This document shows positions 54,581 through 62,284 of a DNA stretch of 62,703 bases, piece by piece. Origin of the DNA: Candidatus Avelusimicrobium cornigerorum. GTDB taxonomy: Bacteria > Elusimicrobiota > Elusimicrobia > Elusimicrobiales > Elusimicrobiaceae. The position numbers were made by a program, and so were the translations under genes. The notes under the pieces are model-generated. The model was not told where the DNA came from, did no database searches, and saw nothing but the letters and a program-made list of their open reading frames with translations. Within the stretch, counting starts at the first letter, position 1. Each line of letters begins with the position of its first letter. Location of the stretch: contig DBXW01000001.1 in the NCBI GenBank assembly GCA_002309715.1, forward strand, positions 1 through 62,703. The letters are read 5' to 3'.

Positions 54581-54586
54581 ACAAAT

Positions 54587-55225
54587 ATGAATAAAAATTT
54601 TTTTGTGTTTGGATTAGTTGCCTTTTTGCTCTTTGGCGGAGGGCTTTGGTATCGCTATAAAAGCAATGCCGCCGACGAACGCGGAGCCACTAAACTGATG
54701 CGCTCTTTTGAAGAAGAAACTGATCAGCAAAAAGTGCTGCGTCTTATTCGTCATGCCGACAATGTTAATGAAAGAGATAAATCGGGGCGTACCGCTTTAT
54801 TTTATGCTGTACAGCACGGCGCAAAAGCGGAAATGATCCTTCAATTGCTACGGATGGGTGCAGATACCTCTATCACCGATACAACCGGTCAAACGGTATT
54901 GATGGTGGCCGCGCGGTATAGCCAAGCCGAAGATGTGTTAGTACAGTTGTTAGTAGCCGGAACGCCGCTTAATATTACCGATCGCGACGGTTACACCGCA
55001 CTGATGTATGCGGCCCAGTATAATACGCCCGGGATAGTAAAAAAATTAGTACGCGGCGGGGCTGACCCGGATATTACCGCGCCTGACGGTAAAAATGCGG
55101 CCAAGTTGCTCGCGGAAAATCAAAAGTTTTCTAAAGAAGAAAAAAGCGATTTCACGCAAGCTTTTAAAATTTTGTCCATTATTGGTCCGCGCCCACCTGT
55201 TTTTATAAACAGCGAAAAAAAATAG
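54587..55225 (+). CDS. Membrane-anchored ankyrin-repeat protein
   Basis: 212 residues: an N-terminal membrane helix (~5-22) then about four ankyrin repeats (NERDKSGRTALFYAVQHG, ITDTTGQTVLMVAARYS, ITDRDGYTALMYAAQYN, PDITAPDGKNAAKLL). It is a protein-binding scaffold on the periplasmic or cytoplasmic face; partner unknown. Single gene with a strong terminator. Start site likely leaderless. Confidence 0.9.
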   Translation: MNKNFFVFGLVAFLLFGGGLWYRYKSNAADERGATKLMRSFEEETDQQKVLRLIRHADNVNERDKSGRTALFYAVQHGAKAEMILQLLRMGADTSITDTTGQTVLMVAARYSQAEDVLVQLLVAGTPLNITDRDGYTALMYAAQYNTPGIVKKLVRGGADPDITAPDGKNAAKLLAENQKFSKEEKSDFTQAFKILSIIGPRPPVFINSEKK

Positions 55226-55243
55226 TTTGATTTTTATGAGCAA

Positions 55244-55279
55244 AAAATTTACCCCTGCCAAACGGCAGGGGTAAATTTT
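55244..55279. terminator. Terminator after the ankyrin gene
   Basis: Perfect 16-pair stem from AAAATTTACCCCTGCC, loop AAAC. It lies directly next to a copy of the tRNA 3' end (55281-55292). Confidence 0.95.
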
Positions 55280-55280
55280 A

Positions 55281-55539
55281 CTGCGCCCACCAAGCGTGGT
55301 ACTACCGACGAGGGAGTGACCAAAATAGTGCCCTATTTCTTTATAGTTCTCTACCCATAACTTTGCGAAAATTTAAGTATGTTTTTGACAGTTTACCCGG
55401 TTCCACTTTTACGGGACTGGGTAAGTTGCCAATGTTTTGTGGTCTGGCAGTTAGTCCCCGACTTGGCTCCGAAAGCCAGTTTGTGGGCCGATTTTGGGGC
55501 TTTATTTGGCAACGCTTCCCTCGTTACCTCTTATTTTAA
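55281..55539. other. Left border of the restriction-modification island
   Basis: No gene seen. It begins with CTGCGCCCACCA (55281-55292), identical to the 3' end of the tRNA at 57681, then an imperfect ~50-base direct repeat (55315-55366) shared with 57274-57324, then a hairpin-rich stretch (TTACCC/GGGTAA arms ~55391-55427, CTGGC/GCCAG arms ~55443-55477). It looks like an integration border. Confidence 0.55.
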
Positions 55540-55561
55540 AAAACACAATATAATGTGTTTT
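55540..55561. promoter_or_regulatory. Operator/promoter of the C-protein-like gene
   Basis: Perfect inverted repeat AAAACACA-ATATAA-TGTGTTTT, which contains a -10 TATAAT (55549-55554). It fits autoregulation by the XRE controller gene at 55594; typical C-protein boxes are inverted repeats in this place. Confidence 0.65.
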
Positions 55562-55593
55562 CTGTTTATACTATTTTTTCATATCATAAAAGC

Positions 55594-55800
55594 ATGGAAG
55601 ACATTATACACAGACTCGCCAAAAATGTTCGTAAAGAACGGCTAAAACAAAGATTAACACAAGCAGATTTAGCGGAAAAAGCGGATTTGCATAACAACTA
55701 TATTGGCCTTATAGAACGCGCCCAATGTAATATTAGTATTTCTACATTGGAAAAATTGAGTAAAGCATTTGGGTTAGGAAGTGAGGAGTTGATAAAATAA
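55594..55800 (+). CDS. XRE-family regulator, probable restriction-modification controller (C) protein
   Basis: 68 residues. Complete XRE helix-turn-helix (RLTQADLAEKADLHNNYIGLIERAQ) with the C-protein size and the ending FGLGSEELIK. The ATG at 55594 is chosen over the in-frame GTG at 55555, which overlaps the operator. AT-rich like the two genes that follow. Two bases upstream of the endonuclease gene, as usual for C.R pairs. Confidence 0.85.
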   Translation: MEDIIHRLAKNVRKERLKQRLTQADLAEKADLHNNYIGLIERAQCNISISTLEKLSKAFGLGSEELIK

Positions 55801-55802
55801 TT

Positions 55803-56342
55803 ATGAATATACGAACATTTAGAGATGGAATTTTTGCATTACATACAAGAAGATTTGGAACTGTTGCCGAAATAATGGTAAAGAAAATTTTTTCTTTGGA
55901 AAAAGCGAAAAAGAACTCTTACGATAAGCTAGATGTTACTCAAAATAAGAGGGTTGAAATAAAGTTTTCAAGAGTAATGAAAGCAAACGAAGTAGCCATT
56001 AACGAAAAAACAATAATAGACCAATGTTTGAAAGCGAATTTATCTGATAGAGCCTTAACGGAAAAAGGTGCTCAGCAATATCCCTTTGATTGTAACATAC
56101 AACAAATAAAATGCAAAGAATTCGACATATTGTACTATGGATTATTCTTTACTGATATCATTTATATTTTTAAGATGACTAGTCAAGAAGTTAAGAAATG
56201 TGTAGGATATAGTGACAAACAACATAGAGGAAATAGAGGCGAAGGGCAATTCCATATCAACAATGACACTTTGCCTTATCACGTCAAAAACTATCTGATT
56301 AAAAAGATGGACTATTTAGAGTTGTATAACTTATTCAAATAG
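55803..56342 (+). CDS. Type II restriction endonuclease (PD-(D/E)XK-like), specificity unknown
   Basis: 179 residues, AT-rich. A PD-(D/E)XK core is suggested by YDKLDV, then VEIKFSR (ExK). No named enzyme is recognised. It is assigned as the restriction enzyme because it lies directly after a C-protein gene and converges tail to tail, overlapping by 12 bases, with a DNA methyltransferase gene. Base use differs from the housekeeping genes around it. Confidence 0.7.
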   Translation: MNIRTFRDGIFALHTRRFGTVAEIMVKKIFSLEKAKKNSYDKLDVTQNKRVEIKFSRVMKANEVAINEKTIIDQCLKANLSDRALTEKGAQQYPFDCNIQQIKCKEFDILYYGLFFTDIIYIFKMTSQEVKKCVGYSDKQHRGNRGEGQFHINNDTLPYHVKNYLIKKMDYLELYNLFK

Positions 56343-57083
56343 ACTTTCTTTATGATCGATTCGCTTTTGAGCGATATCAAAATAATTTTCGTCTATTTCT
56401 ATGCCAATAAAGTTTCTATTTAACTTTCTGCATGCTACTCCTGTTGTTCCGGAGCCCATGGTAAAATCTAATACAGTATCCCCTTCATTGGAATAGGTTT
56501 TTACTAAATATTCCATTAGCTCTAATGGCTTTTGTGTAGGGTGTAGATTCGAGGATAAAATATCTCTCTTAAAATGTACTATTTGCAAAGGATATCGTTT
56601 CCCGGTATCTTTATATTCAAAAGGCCTTCTATTTTGTGAATCTACCAAAAGGCCTAATTTCCCATTTTTGATTTTATTGCTTCTCAATGGCCCTTCATGT
56701 TTTGTCATTTGTGGATTATAGGTACATTGTTTGTCATAAAAAACATTGATGGTTTCAATAATTTTCCCCGGCCTTTTCTTTAATTGAAATATATTGGTCA
56801 CTCTTTCTTTTTGCCAATAAATATCATATTTATACTCTTTAATATTGGATATCCTTAAATAACTATTAAAAGGTTCATTCCCGAATAATAAAATTGGAGA
56901 ATGTTCTTTTCTGATTTTCCGAAGGCAATCCCACATTTTCTCAAAAGGTATTATGGTGTCCCAAGAACATGCAGTTGTACCATAGGGAATATCTGTAATG
57001 ATGGCATCAACTTTAGTCCCTTTTTGTATTAGACTATTCATTACTTCAATACAGTCGCCATTGTATAAATCTATCATATTCAT
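56331..57083 (-). CDS. DNA methyltransferase of the restriction-modification system
   Basis: 250 residues from the ATG at 57083 (GTG at 57092 and ATG at 57077 are other options; no clear ribosome site). Catalytic motif DIPYGTTACSWD (motif IV, DPPY type) comes first and the SAM motif DFTMGSGTTGVACRKLNRNF is C-terminal, the beta-class order (N6-adenine or N4-cytosine). HPTQKP is present. It protects the cell's own DNA. The recognition site cannot be read from the sequence. Confidence 0.9.
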   Translation of the reverse strand: MNMIDLYNGDCIEVMNSLIQKGTKVDAIITDIPYGTTACSWDTIIPFEKMWDCLRKIRKEHSPILLFGNEPFNSYLRISNIKEYKYDIYWQKERVTNIFQLKKRPGKIIETINVFYDKQCTYNPQMTKHEGPLRSNKIKNGKLGLLVDSQNRRPFEYKDTGKRYPLQIVHFKRDILSSNLHPTQKPLELMEYLVKTYSNEGDTVLDFTMGSGTTGVACRKLNRNFIGIEIDENYFDIAQKRIDHKESLFE

Positions 57084-57470
57084 TGCTTTCACAACTCGTT
57101 ATATCACTTTGCGGTGTTGGGTAAGCCTCAGATATATTTTACAGAAATAAAGGAAAAATGTGTAGATAATCCCAAGTATTTATTCTAAGCACTAATGCAA
57201 AATTTCATACTTTTGGGCACACTATTTTATAGAATAGGGCTCCCCTCTGTGGCGGTAAAATGGTGACCATTATAGTGACCAAAAAGTGACCATCGTTTGC
57301 ATAGTTCTCTATACATAACGTTGCCAACTTTGCCAAACTTCTCGTCGGCGTGGCAACATAAGAAGAAAACGGAGCGGACTTGAACCGGAATTTGGTCTAT
57401 TTTCGCGCAAATTTTTTATTATTCCCCGACGGAGAAAAAATAAAGGGCCGCTTAAAAGCGACTCCTTAAA
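57084..57470. other. Right border of the restriction-modification island
   Basis: No gene seen. It holds three GTGACCA repeats (57263, 57275, 57286) spaced 11-12 bases, the right copy of the ~50-base imperfect direct repeat (57274-57324; the block 57301-57324 matches 55343-55366 at 21 of 24), a tRNA T-arm-like fragment on the minus strand (GGTTCAAGTCCGC, ~57378-57391), and a small GC hairpin (~57446-57465). No integrase remains. Confidence 0.5.
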
Positions 57471-57645
57471 TCTGCGCCCACCAGGACTTGCCTTCCGGTC
57501 ATTTTACTGACGTAAAATGCCTGCAGGCCGGGCTCGCGGTTTTTGCCTTTCGCGCTACGCCTGTGCGGCTCGCACTCAAACAAAAACATCGCTCCGCCTT
57601 TCAAGTCCCGTCGCAAGCAAAGCAGTTTGCTTGCTTGGGCATAAA
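57471..57645 (-). repeat. tRNA-linked structured repeat, copy C
   Basis: On the minus strand, H1 is GCAAGCAAA-CTGC-TTTGCTTGC (57613-57634), the closing stem is GGACTTG (57602-57608) with CAAGTCC (57484-57490), and H2 is CATTTTAC-GTCA-GTAAAATG (57500-57519). Two core blocks are identical to copy A (57575-57596 and 57533-57552). An extra 12 bases hold a GTGCG-AGC-CGCAC hairpin where copy A has GGGC-GAGA-GCCC. The element ends with a sense copy of the neighbouring tRNA 3' end (57471-57490, identical over 20 bases to 57680-57699). Confidence 0.8.
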
Positions 57646-57678
57646 TTTTAAGCCCGCACACAAGGCGCGGGCTTAAAA
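57646..57678 (-). terminator. Terminator of tRNA-Ile2/Met
   Basis: Stem TTTTAAGCCCGC/GCGGGCTTAAAA directly after the tRNA 3' end on the minus strand. Confidence 0.8.
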
Positions 57679-57680
57679 TC

Positions 57681-57754
57681 TGCGCCCACCAGGACTTGAA
57701 CCTGGAACCCATCGATTATGAGTCGATTGCTCTAACCAATTGAGCTATAGGCGC
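57681..57754 (-). tRNA. tRNA with CAT anticodon, probably tRNA-Ile2
   Basis: 74 bases: acceptor GCGCCTA/TGGGCGC with discriminator A, anticodon loop CTCATAA (CAT), T-arm CAGG-TTCAAGT-CCTG. It is not an initiator (no mismatch at the first pair). C4-G69 and C5-G68 match E. coli TilS determinants, which favours the lysidine-modified Ile2; elongator Met is the other option. Promoter with an extended -10 TGTTATAAT on the minus strand (57766-57771 plus the TG). Confidence 0.9.
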
Positions 57755-57800
57755 GTTACCTTTCTATTATAACAAATTCCCACTTATTACGTGGCTCAAA

Positions 57801-57829
57801 TTGTTCGCCGGGGAAAAATGTGCTAGAAT
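57801..57829 (+). promoter_or_regulatory. Promoter of tRNA-Gln
   Basis: TTGTTC (57801-57806), a 17-base spacer, TAGAAT (57824-57829) with an extended TG. Confidence 0.75.
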
Positions 57830-57840
57830 ATATATGTTAA

Positions 57841-57911
57841 TCCGGGATGGTGTAATGGTAACACAGGTGCCTCTGGAGCACTAATTCTAGGTTCGAATCC
57901 TAGTCCCGGAA
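57841..57911 (+). tRNA. tRNA-Gln (anticodon CTG)
   Basis: Acceptor TCCGGGA/TCCCGGA with A discriminator, anticodon loop CTCTGGA (CTG), T-arm CTAGG-TTCGAAT-CCTAG. Confidence 0.9.
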
Positions 57912-57946
57912 AATTTAGGCCTCGCTTTTGCGGGGTCTTAAATTTT
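57911..57946 (+). terminator. Terminator of tRNA-Gln
   Basis: GGCCTCGC-TTTT-GCGGGGTC (with two G-T pairs) followed by TTAAATTTTT. Confidence 0.7.
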
Positions 57947-57966
57947 TATGGGAAGAAAGCCAACTG
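57942..57966 (+). repeat. Truncated tRNA-linked repeat, copy D
   Basis: TTTTTATGGGAAGAAAGCC and then AACTGC match the start of copies A and B (TTTTTGTAGGGAAGCAACACC, AACTGC) but stop at the H1 loop. It lies straight after the tRNA-Gln terminator. Confidence 0.5.
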
Positions 57967-58008
57967 CAAAAATAAAGTTCCTTTAGATATGAGAGCACAT
58001 CGCTTTTA

Positions 58009-58521
58009 CTATTGCTGAAGATCCCATTGCCCCAAAAAGGCACTCCATTCCCCCCCAATTTCTTCACAATAATGAGCATTTGGACTTTCTTGGCCCTCAC
58101 TGCCGGGGGTGCAATAAATGTGCAGTATTTCTCCATCACTAAGACTAGCAACCAAACTATATAAGCTATCAGATCCTTCTTTACGAATAACATAAACACT
58201 AGCTGATCTTGAGTTTGTAACGTTCCCTTGAGGTTGGGAGAAATATTTAGATTTTACAAAATCACCTGTTATAAACTGTGAGCGTTCCACATAATGAGTA
58301 CCGAGCGTATTTAGTACACCTTCACCATCAGCCGGATACGCATTTCCATTCATCACATAATGTGCATTCATAATATCACTGGCTGCTTTCAAATTAGCAA
58401 TACCTTCTTGGGCGCGAGCGCGCTCCAACGACGCGTTATATTTCGGGAGTGCAATCGTCACCAAAATACCTACAATTACCATAACAATCAAAAGTTCTAT
58501 GAGTGTAAAACCACTTTTCAT
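58009..58521 (-). CDS. Type IV pilin-like prepilin
   Basis: 170 residues. Class III signal KSG-FTLIELLIVMV with cleavage after Gly4 and Glu5 of the mature protein, a hydrophobic N-terminal helix, then a globular part with a Cys pair near the C-terminus (CTPGSEGQESPNAHYC). The ATG at 58521 has AGGAGG seven bases upstream; the longer frame to 58590 lacks one. Pilins of this kind are numerous in Elusimicrobium-type genomes. It is exported by a type IV pilus or pseudopilus system encoded elsewhere. Confidence 0.92.
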   Translation of the reverse strand: MKSGFTLIELLIVMVIVGILVTIALPKYNASLERARAQEGIANLKAASDIMNAHYVMNGNAYPADGEGVLNTLGTHYVERSQFITGDFVKSKYFSQPQGNVTNSRSASVYVIRKEGSDSLYSLVASLSDGEILHIYCTPGSEGQESPNAHYCEEIGGEWSAFLGQWDLQQ

Positions 58522-58593
58522 AATACACCTCCTATGTATAAATTCATTATATAAAAATTTCAAGATGTTTCCTTTTTTTATAAAATACATACA

Positions 58594-59781
58594 ATGATAC
58601 GCAAGCGTTTATTTACCGTTTTATTTTTACTCAACCTGTTTAATTACATAGACCGGCAAGTATTATACGCCGTTTTCCCGCTTATCCAAACCGATTTACA
58701 CATATCGGACTTTCAATTCGGCTCGTTAGCATCGGTTTTTATGTTGGTGTATATGTGCTACGCGCCGATATGCGGCTATTTAGCCGATAGAAAAAACCGC
58801 CCGCACTTAATTGCAATCAGCGCCCTTATTTGGAGTGCGGCCACACTAGCCGGCGGAGCCGCTAAAAACTTTACGCACTTGCTGACCGCACGCGGGGCAG
58901 TAGGTATCGGGGAAGGCGGTTTTACCACCATAGCCCAACCCTTTTTAGCCGAACATTACCCTAAAGAAAAACACGCGTGGATACTCGGTTTATTCGGGTT
59001 AGCGTTGCCGCTAGGCAGCGCATTAGGCTATATATTAGGTGGCATTATCGGCCAAACGTGGGGTTGGCGGCTTGCGTTTATGAGCGTCAGCGTGCCCGGC
59101 GTATTACTGGCGCTATTGGCGTGGTTTTTGCCCGATAGAGCCCGCCTATCTCAAGCGGATAATTCCGCCAAACCCGCTTTTGTTCAGTATATCCGGCTAC
59201 TAAAAAACAAACCGTTTTTATATGTATGTTTGATACAAGCGGTGATTACGTTTTTAATTGGGGGTTGTTCGGCGTGGGTACCTACTTATTTTGTGCGGCA
59301 TTTGGGGCTAAACGTAGCGCAAGCGGGCAGTTGGTTCGGCGGGCTGGTGATTGTATGCGGCGCTATCGGCACGTTTTGGGGCGGCAAATGGGCCGCCGAA
59401 CGATTGAAACAATCCGACCGGGCATATTATGAAGTAATGGCCGCGGCCTTATTAGGATGTGTTGTACCGATTTGGCTGGGGTTATCTGCCACGTATATGT
59501 ATACGGCGTTAGCCTGTTTCGGTGCGGCGATTGTGCTTCTATTCTTGCCGACAGGAGCCATTGCCGCTGCGCTGGTGGACACCACCCCCGCCCCCATGCG
59601 TGGGATGGCTTTTGCCGTTAATATCTTTATTATTCATCTATTAGGTGACGCTTTATCTCCTTCCCTTATCGGTTTTTTATCTAGCCGGTGGAATCTGGAA
59701 ACGGCACTTTGGATGGCCACCCTAGTGGTTGTGCCCGGGCTATGGTTTTGCCATTTGGCTGCCCGACAGATTAAAAAATAA
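58594..59781 (+). CDS. MFS transporter, spinster-like
   Basis: 395 residues with ~12 membrane helices. NYIDRQVL at helix 1 and the loop GYLADRKNRP fit the spinster/sphingolipid-type MFS branch. RGAVGIGEGGFTTIAQP is typical of the same branch. Substrate unknown. Divergent from the pilin gene, with 72 bases between the starts. Confidence 0.9.
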   Translation: MIRKRLFTVLFLLNLFNYIDRQVLYAVFPLIQTDLHISDFQFGSLASVFMLVYMCYAPICGYLADRKNRPHLIAISALIWSAATLAGGAAKNFTHLLTARGAVGIGEGGFTTIAQPFLAEHYPKEKHAWILGLFGLALPLGSALGYILGGIIGQTWGWRLAFMSVSVPGVLLALLAWFLPDRARLSQADNSAKPAFVQYIRLLKNKPFLYVCLIQAVITFLIGGCSAWVPTYFVRHLGLNVAQAGSWFGGLVIVCGAIGTFWGGKWAAERLKQSDRAYYEVMAAALLGCVVPIWLGLSATYMYTALACFGAAIVLLFLPTGAIAAALVDTTPAPMRGMAFAVNIFIIHLLGDALSPSLIGFLSSRWNLETALWMATLVVVPGLWFCHLAARQIKK

Positions 59782-59803
59782 CCCCCGGCTTTAGCCAGGG
59801 GTT
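59780..59803. terminator. Terminator between the MFS gene and vor operon
   Basis: Stem AACCCCC(G)GC-TTTA-GCC(A)GGGGTT with T-rich flanks on both strands; converging genes. Confidence 0.8.
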
Positions 59804-59823
59804 TATTCCAAAAGACAACCCTT

Positions 59824-60360
59824 TTATTTTACCGCATCAAAACCGGCTTGCAACGCTTTTTTATTAAGTTCCAGCATTTCCGGTTTGGCACGTTTATATA
59901 CTTTTTTCATCGCGTCGGCTACGCTATCCAAAGACACCGCGCCCGTCGTTTTAACAAACGCACCGAGCGCAACTAAGTTAGCAATCCGGTCCATACCGAC
60001 TTTCTGCGCAATCTCGTTGCACGGCACACAAACAACCGTAATATCTTTACGCGTCGGGCGGGAATTAACAAGCGAACTATTTAAAATTAACAGTCCGCCT
60101 TTTTTAAGTAGCGGCTCAAATTTGGGCAAACTCGGCTCGTTCATCACGATCACCGTATCGGGGGCCGACACAATGGGCGTATATACTTCGCCGTCTGTTA
60201 CCACGACCGAACAGTTAGCCGTACCGCCGCGCATCTCCGGCCCGTAGGAAGGGAGCCAACTGGCGTTCTTTTTATCTTCTACGCCTGCTTGCGCGAGTAA
60301 AATCCCGGCGGAAACAACGCCTTGACCGCCAAATCCGGCTATACGAATACCTTGGTACAT
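59824..60360 (-). CDS. vorC: 2-oxoacid:ferredoxin oxidoreductase gamma subunit
   Basis: 178 residues. GFGGQGVVSAGILLAQAG, SYGPEMRGGTANCSVVV and VPCNEIAQKVG are family signatures. It is the last gene of the vorDBAC-type operon; its ATG overlaps the stop of the beta subunit. Symbol by family convention; the KorC/VorC split is not decided from sequence alone. Confidence 0.9.
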   Translation of the reverse strand: MYQGIRIAGFGGQGVVSAGILLAQAGVEDKKNASWLPSYGPEMRGGTANCSVVVTDGEVYTPIVSAPDTVIVMNEPSLPKFEPLLKKGGLLILNSSLVNSRPTRKDITVVCVPCNEIAQKVGMDRIANLVALGAFVKTTGAVSLDSVADAMKKVYKRAKPEMLELNKKALQAGFDAVK

Positions 60361-61103
60361 TATTTTCCCCCCTCGTCTTTAAAAATACCGAGCGGATATT
60401 GCGGCATCATTTTGGTGCGCACAAATTCCAGCGCTTGCGGCACGCTGGCGTGCCAGTTTGTCGGGCATTGGCTGATAACTTCCACCATAGAAAACCCGAC
60501 GTTATTTACTTGATTTTCAAATGCTTTTTTGATTGCCTCTTTTGCTTTAATCACATTTTGCGGACAGTCCACCGCTACGCGTGCCAAAAATTTACTGCCG
60601 GTAATTTGCGCCAGCATTTCGCACATATTGATCGGCCAACCCTGTAATTTCGGGTCGCGCCCTTTGGGAGCGGTAGTGGCCACTTGGCCCACCAATGTCG
60701 TCGGAGCCATTTGGCCGCCCGTCATTCCGTAAATAGCGTTATTGATAAAAATGACGGTAATGTTTTCGCTACGCACGGCGGCGTGTACAATTTCCGCCAT
60801 ACCGATAGACGCCAAATCGCCATCGCCCTGATACGAAAACACAATCGCACCGGGTTTAGAGCGTTTGACGCCGGTAGCAATTGCCGGTCCGCGCCCGTGC
60901 GCGCCTTGCACCGTATCACACGCAAAGTAGTCATCGGCAAATACGGCGCACCCCACCGGAGCAATACCGATGACACGATCCGCAATTCCTAATTCATCAA
61001 AAGTTTCTCCCATCAAACGGTGCACAATACCGTGACCGCAACCGGGGCAATAGTGCATAGGGATATCGGTTAAACTTTTTGGTTTTTGGGCAATAATCGT
61101 CAT
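60360..61103 (-). CDS. vorA: 2-oxoacid:ferredoxin oxidoreductase beta subunit (TPP-binding)
   Basis: 247 residues from the ATG at 61103, with GGGGGA upstream. The frame runs on to 61196, but that part lies inside the alpha gene. Zinc/Fe-S and TPP motifs: HYCPGCGHGI, SYQGDGDLASIGMAEIVHA (GDG...N site) and NNAIYGMTGGQMAPTT. It binds thiamine diphosphate and a 4Fe-4S cluster, and decarboxylates the 2-oxoacid. Confidence 0.93.
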   Translation of the reverse strand: MTIIAQKPKSLTDIPMHYCPGCGHGIVHRLMGETFDELGIADRVIGIAPVGCAVFADDYFACDTVQGAHGRGPAIATGVKRSKPGAIVFSYQGDGDLASIGMAEIVHAAVRSENITVIFINNAIYGMTGGQMAPTTLVGQVATTAPKGRDPKLQGWPINMCEMLAQITGSKFLARVAVDCPQNVIKAKEAIKKAFENQVNNVGFSMVEVISQCPTNWHASVPQALEFVRTKMMPQYPLGIFKDEGGK

Positions 61104-61104
61104 C

Positions 61105-62271
61105 TTATTTTCCCCCTTTGGCGTCGCCTTGAACGCCCAGTTTCGTATCACGTTGGCAGTTGTAAGTAAAGTTAGCGGCGTGTTCTTGCAAATCAAACAG
61201 CCCTTCTTTTTTACCCGTTAAAAGAGAATTAGCGGCGGTTAAAATTTTCTCGCCGTCTGGCTGACCGCCGGCCGGATACGCATTTAAACCCACAGGCACG
61301 CGATCCCCCACGGCCAATTTAACATCTTGCACCAGTTGGCCTAAACTTTGTTCCACCACCAAAATACCTTTGGTTTTTTTAGCCAGTTCGGCCAAGCGTT
61401 TTGACGGGAACGGCCACAACGTAATCGGGCGGAAAAGACCGACTTTTAAACCTTTGGAACTTGCCATATTCACGGCCTCTAAACACGCGCGGGAAGAAAG
61501 CCCGTACGCCACGAGCAAAATATCGCAATCTTCCGCATTGCGTTCTTCGTAGCGCGGCTCGGTTTTTTCTATAAGCCCATAGCGTTTGGCACGCTCGGTA
61601 ACGTCGGCAATTAAATTATCGCCTTTGTAAGAAAATACTTTACTCTTGCCGCGGCCTTGTTTATTGATATCCACGGCCCAATCAAATTTACCCAGTTTGT
61701 TGGGATCAACGGGCTCAAAATTAAATGACATACTTTCCATCATTTGCCCTAAAATACCGTCAGCCAAAATCATACACGGCATACGGTATTTTTCGGCTAA
61801 ATCAAACGCGAGTTTGGGGAAGTTCCCTAATTCTTCCACAGAGTTCGGCGCAAGTACAATCACGTGATAATCGCCGTTACCGCCGCCGCGCGTGGCTTGG
61901 AAATAGTCGCCTTGCGCGCCGGAAATACTGCCAAGCCCCGGCCCGCCGCGCATCACGTTGACAATCAAACACGGCAGATCGGCACTGGCTAAATACGTAA
62001 TGCCCTCTTGTTTTAAACTGACACCCGGCGAGGAAGACGATGTCATGCTGCGCGTGCCGGTAGCGGCTGCGCCATAGACCATATTGATAGCGGCCACTTC
62101 GCTTTCGGCTTGCACAAATGCACCGCCGTTGTCGGCCAAATTAGCAGACATATATTCGGGCACTTCGTTTTGCGGCGTGATAGGATATCCGGCAAAGAAA
62201 CGTACTCCGGCGCGGATAGCACCTTCGGCGAGCGCTTCGTTGCCTTTTCGTAATGCTTTTTCTGTCTTCAT
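61105..62271 (-). CDS. vorB: 2-oxoacid:ferredoxin oxidoreductase alpha subunit (VorB type)
   Basis: 388 residues. GYPITPQNEVPEYM, ESEVAAINMVYGAAATGTR and SSSSPGVSLKQEGI closely follow VorB of 2-oxoisovalerate oxidoreductase. It is cotranscribed with the ferredoxin-like subunit (13 bases upstream) and the beta and gamma subunits. The substrate is most likely branched-chain 2-oxoacids; 2-oxoglutarate is an option. Confidence 0.92.
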   Translation of the reverse strand: MKTEKALRKGNEALAEGAIRAGVRFFAGYPITPQNEVPEYMSANLADNGGAFVQAESEVAAINMVYGAAATGTRSMTSSSSPGVSLKQEGITYLASADLPCLIVNVMRGGPGLGSISGAQGDYFQATRGGGNGDYHVIVLAPNSVEELGNFPKLAFDLAEKYRMPCMILADGILGQMMESMSFNFEPVDPNKLGKFDWAVDINKQGRGKSKVFSYKGDNLIADVTERAKRYGLIEKTEPRYEERNAEDCDILLVAYGLSSRACLEAVNMASSKGLKVGLFRPITLWPFPSKRLAELAKKTKGILVVEQSLGQLVQDVKLAVGDRVPVGLNAYPAGGQPDGEKILTAANSLLTGKKEGLFDLQEHAANFTYNCQRDTKLGVQGDAKGGK

Positions 62272-62284
62272 AAAAACCTCAAAA

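Noticed and set aside
57370..57395. Partial tRNA gene near the island border
   Set aside because: Only a T-arm-like piece (GGTTCAAGTCCGC) with an imperfect stem is present; no D or anticodon arm, so it is noted as a fragment and not called as a tRNA.
57452..57712. Minus-strand reading frame across the CAT tRNA and repeat C
   Set aside because: It runs through a tRNA, its terminator and the structured repeat; no ribosome site.
61104..61196. N-terminal extension of the vor beta subunit
   Set aside because: It lies inside the alpha gene; the ATG at 61103 has a GGGGGA site and the family start.
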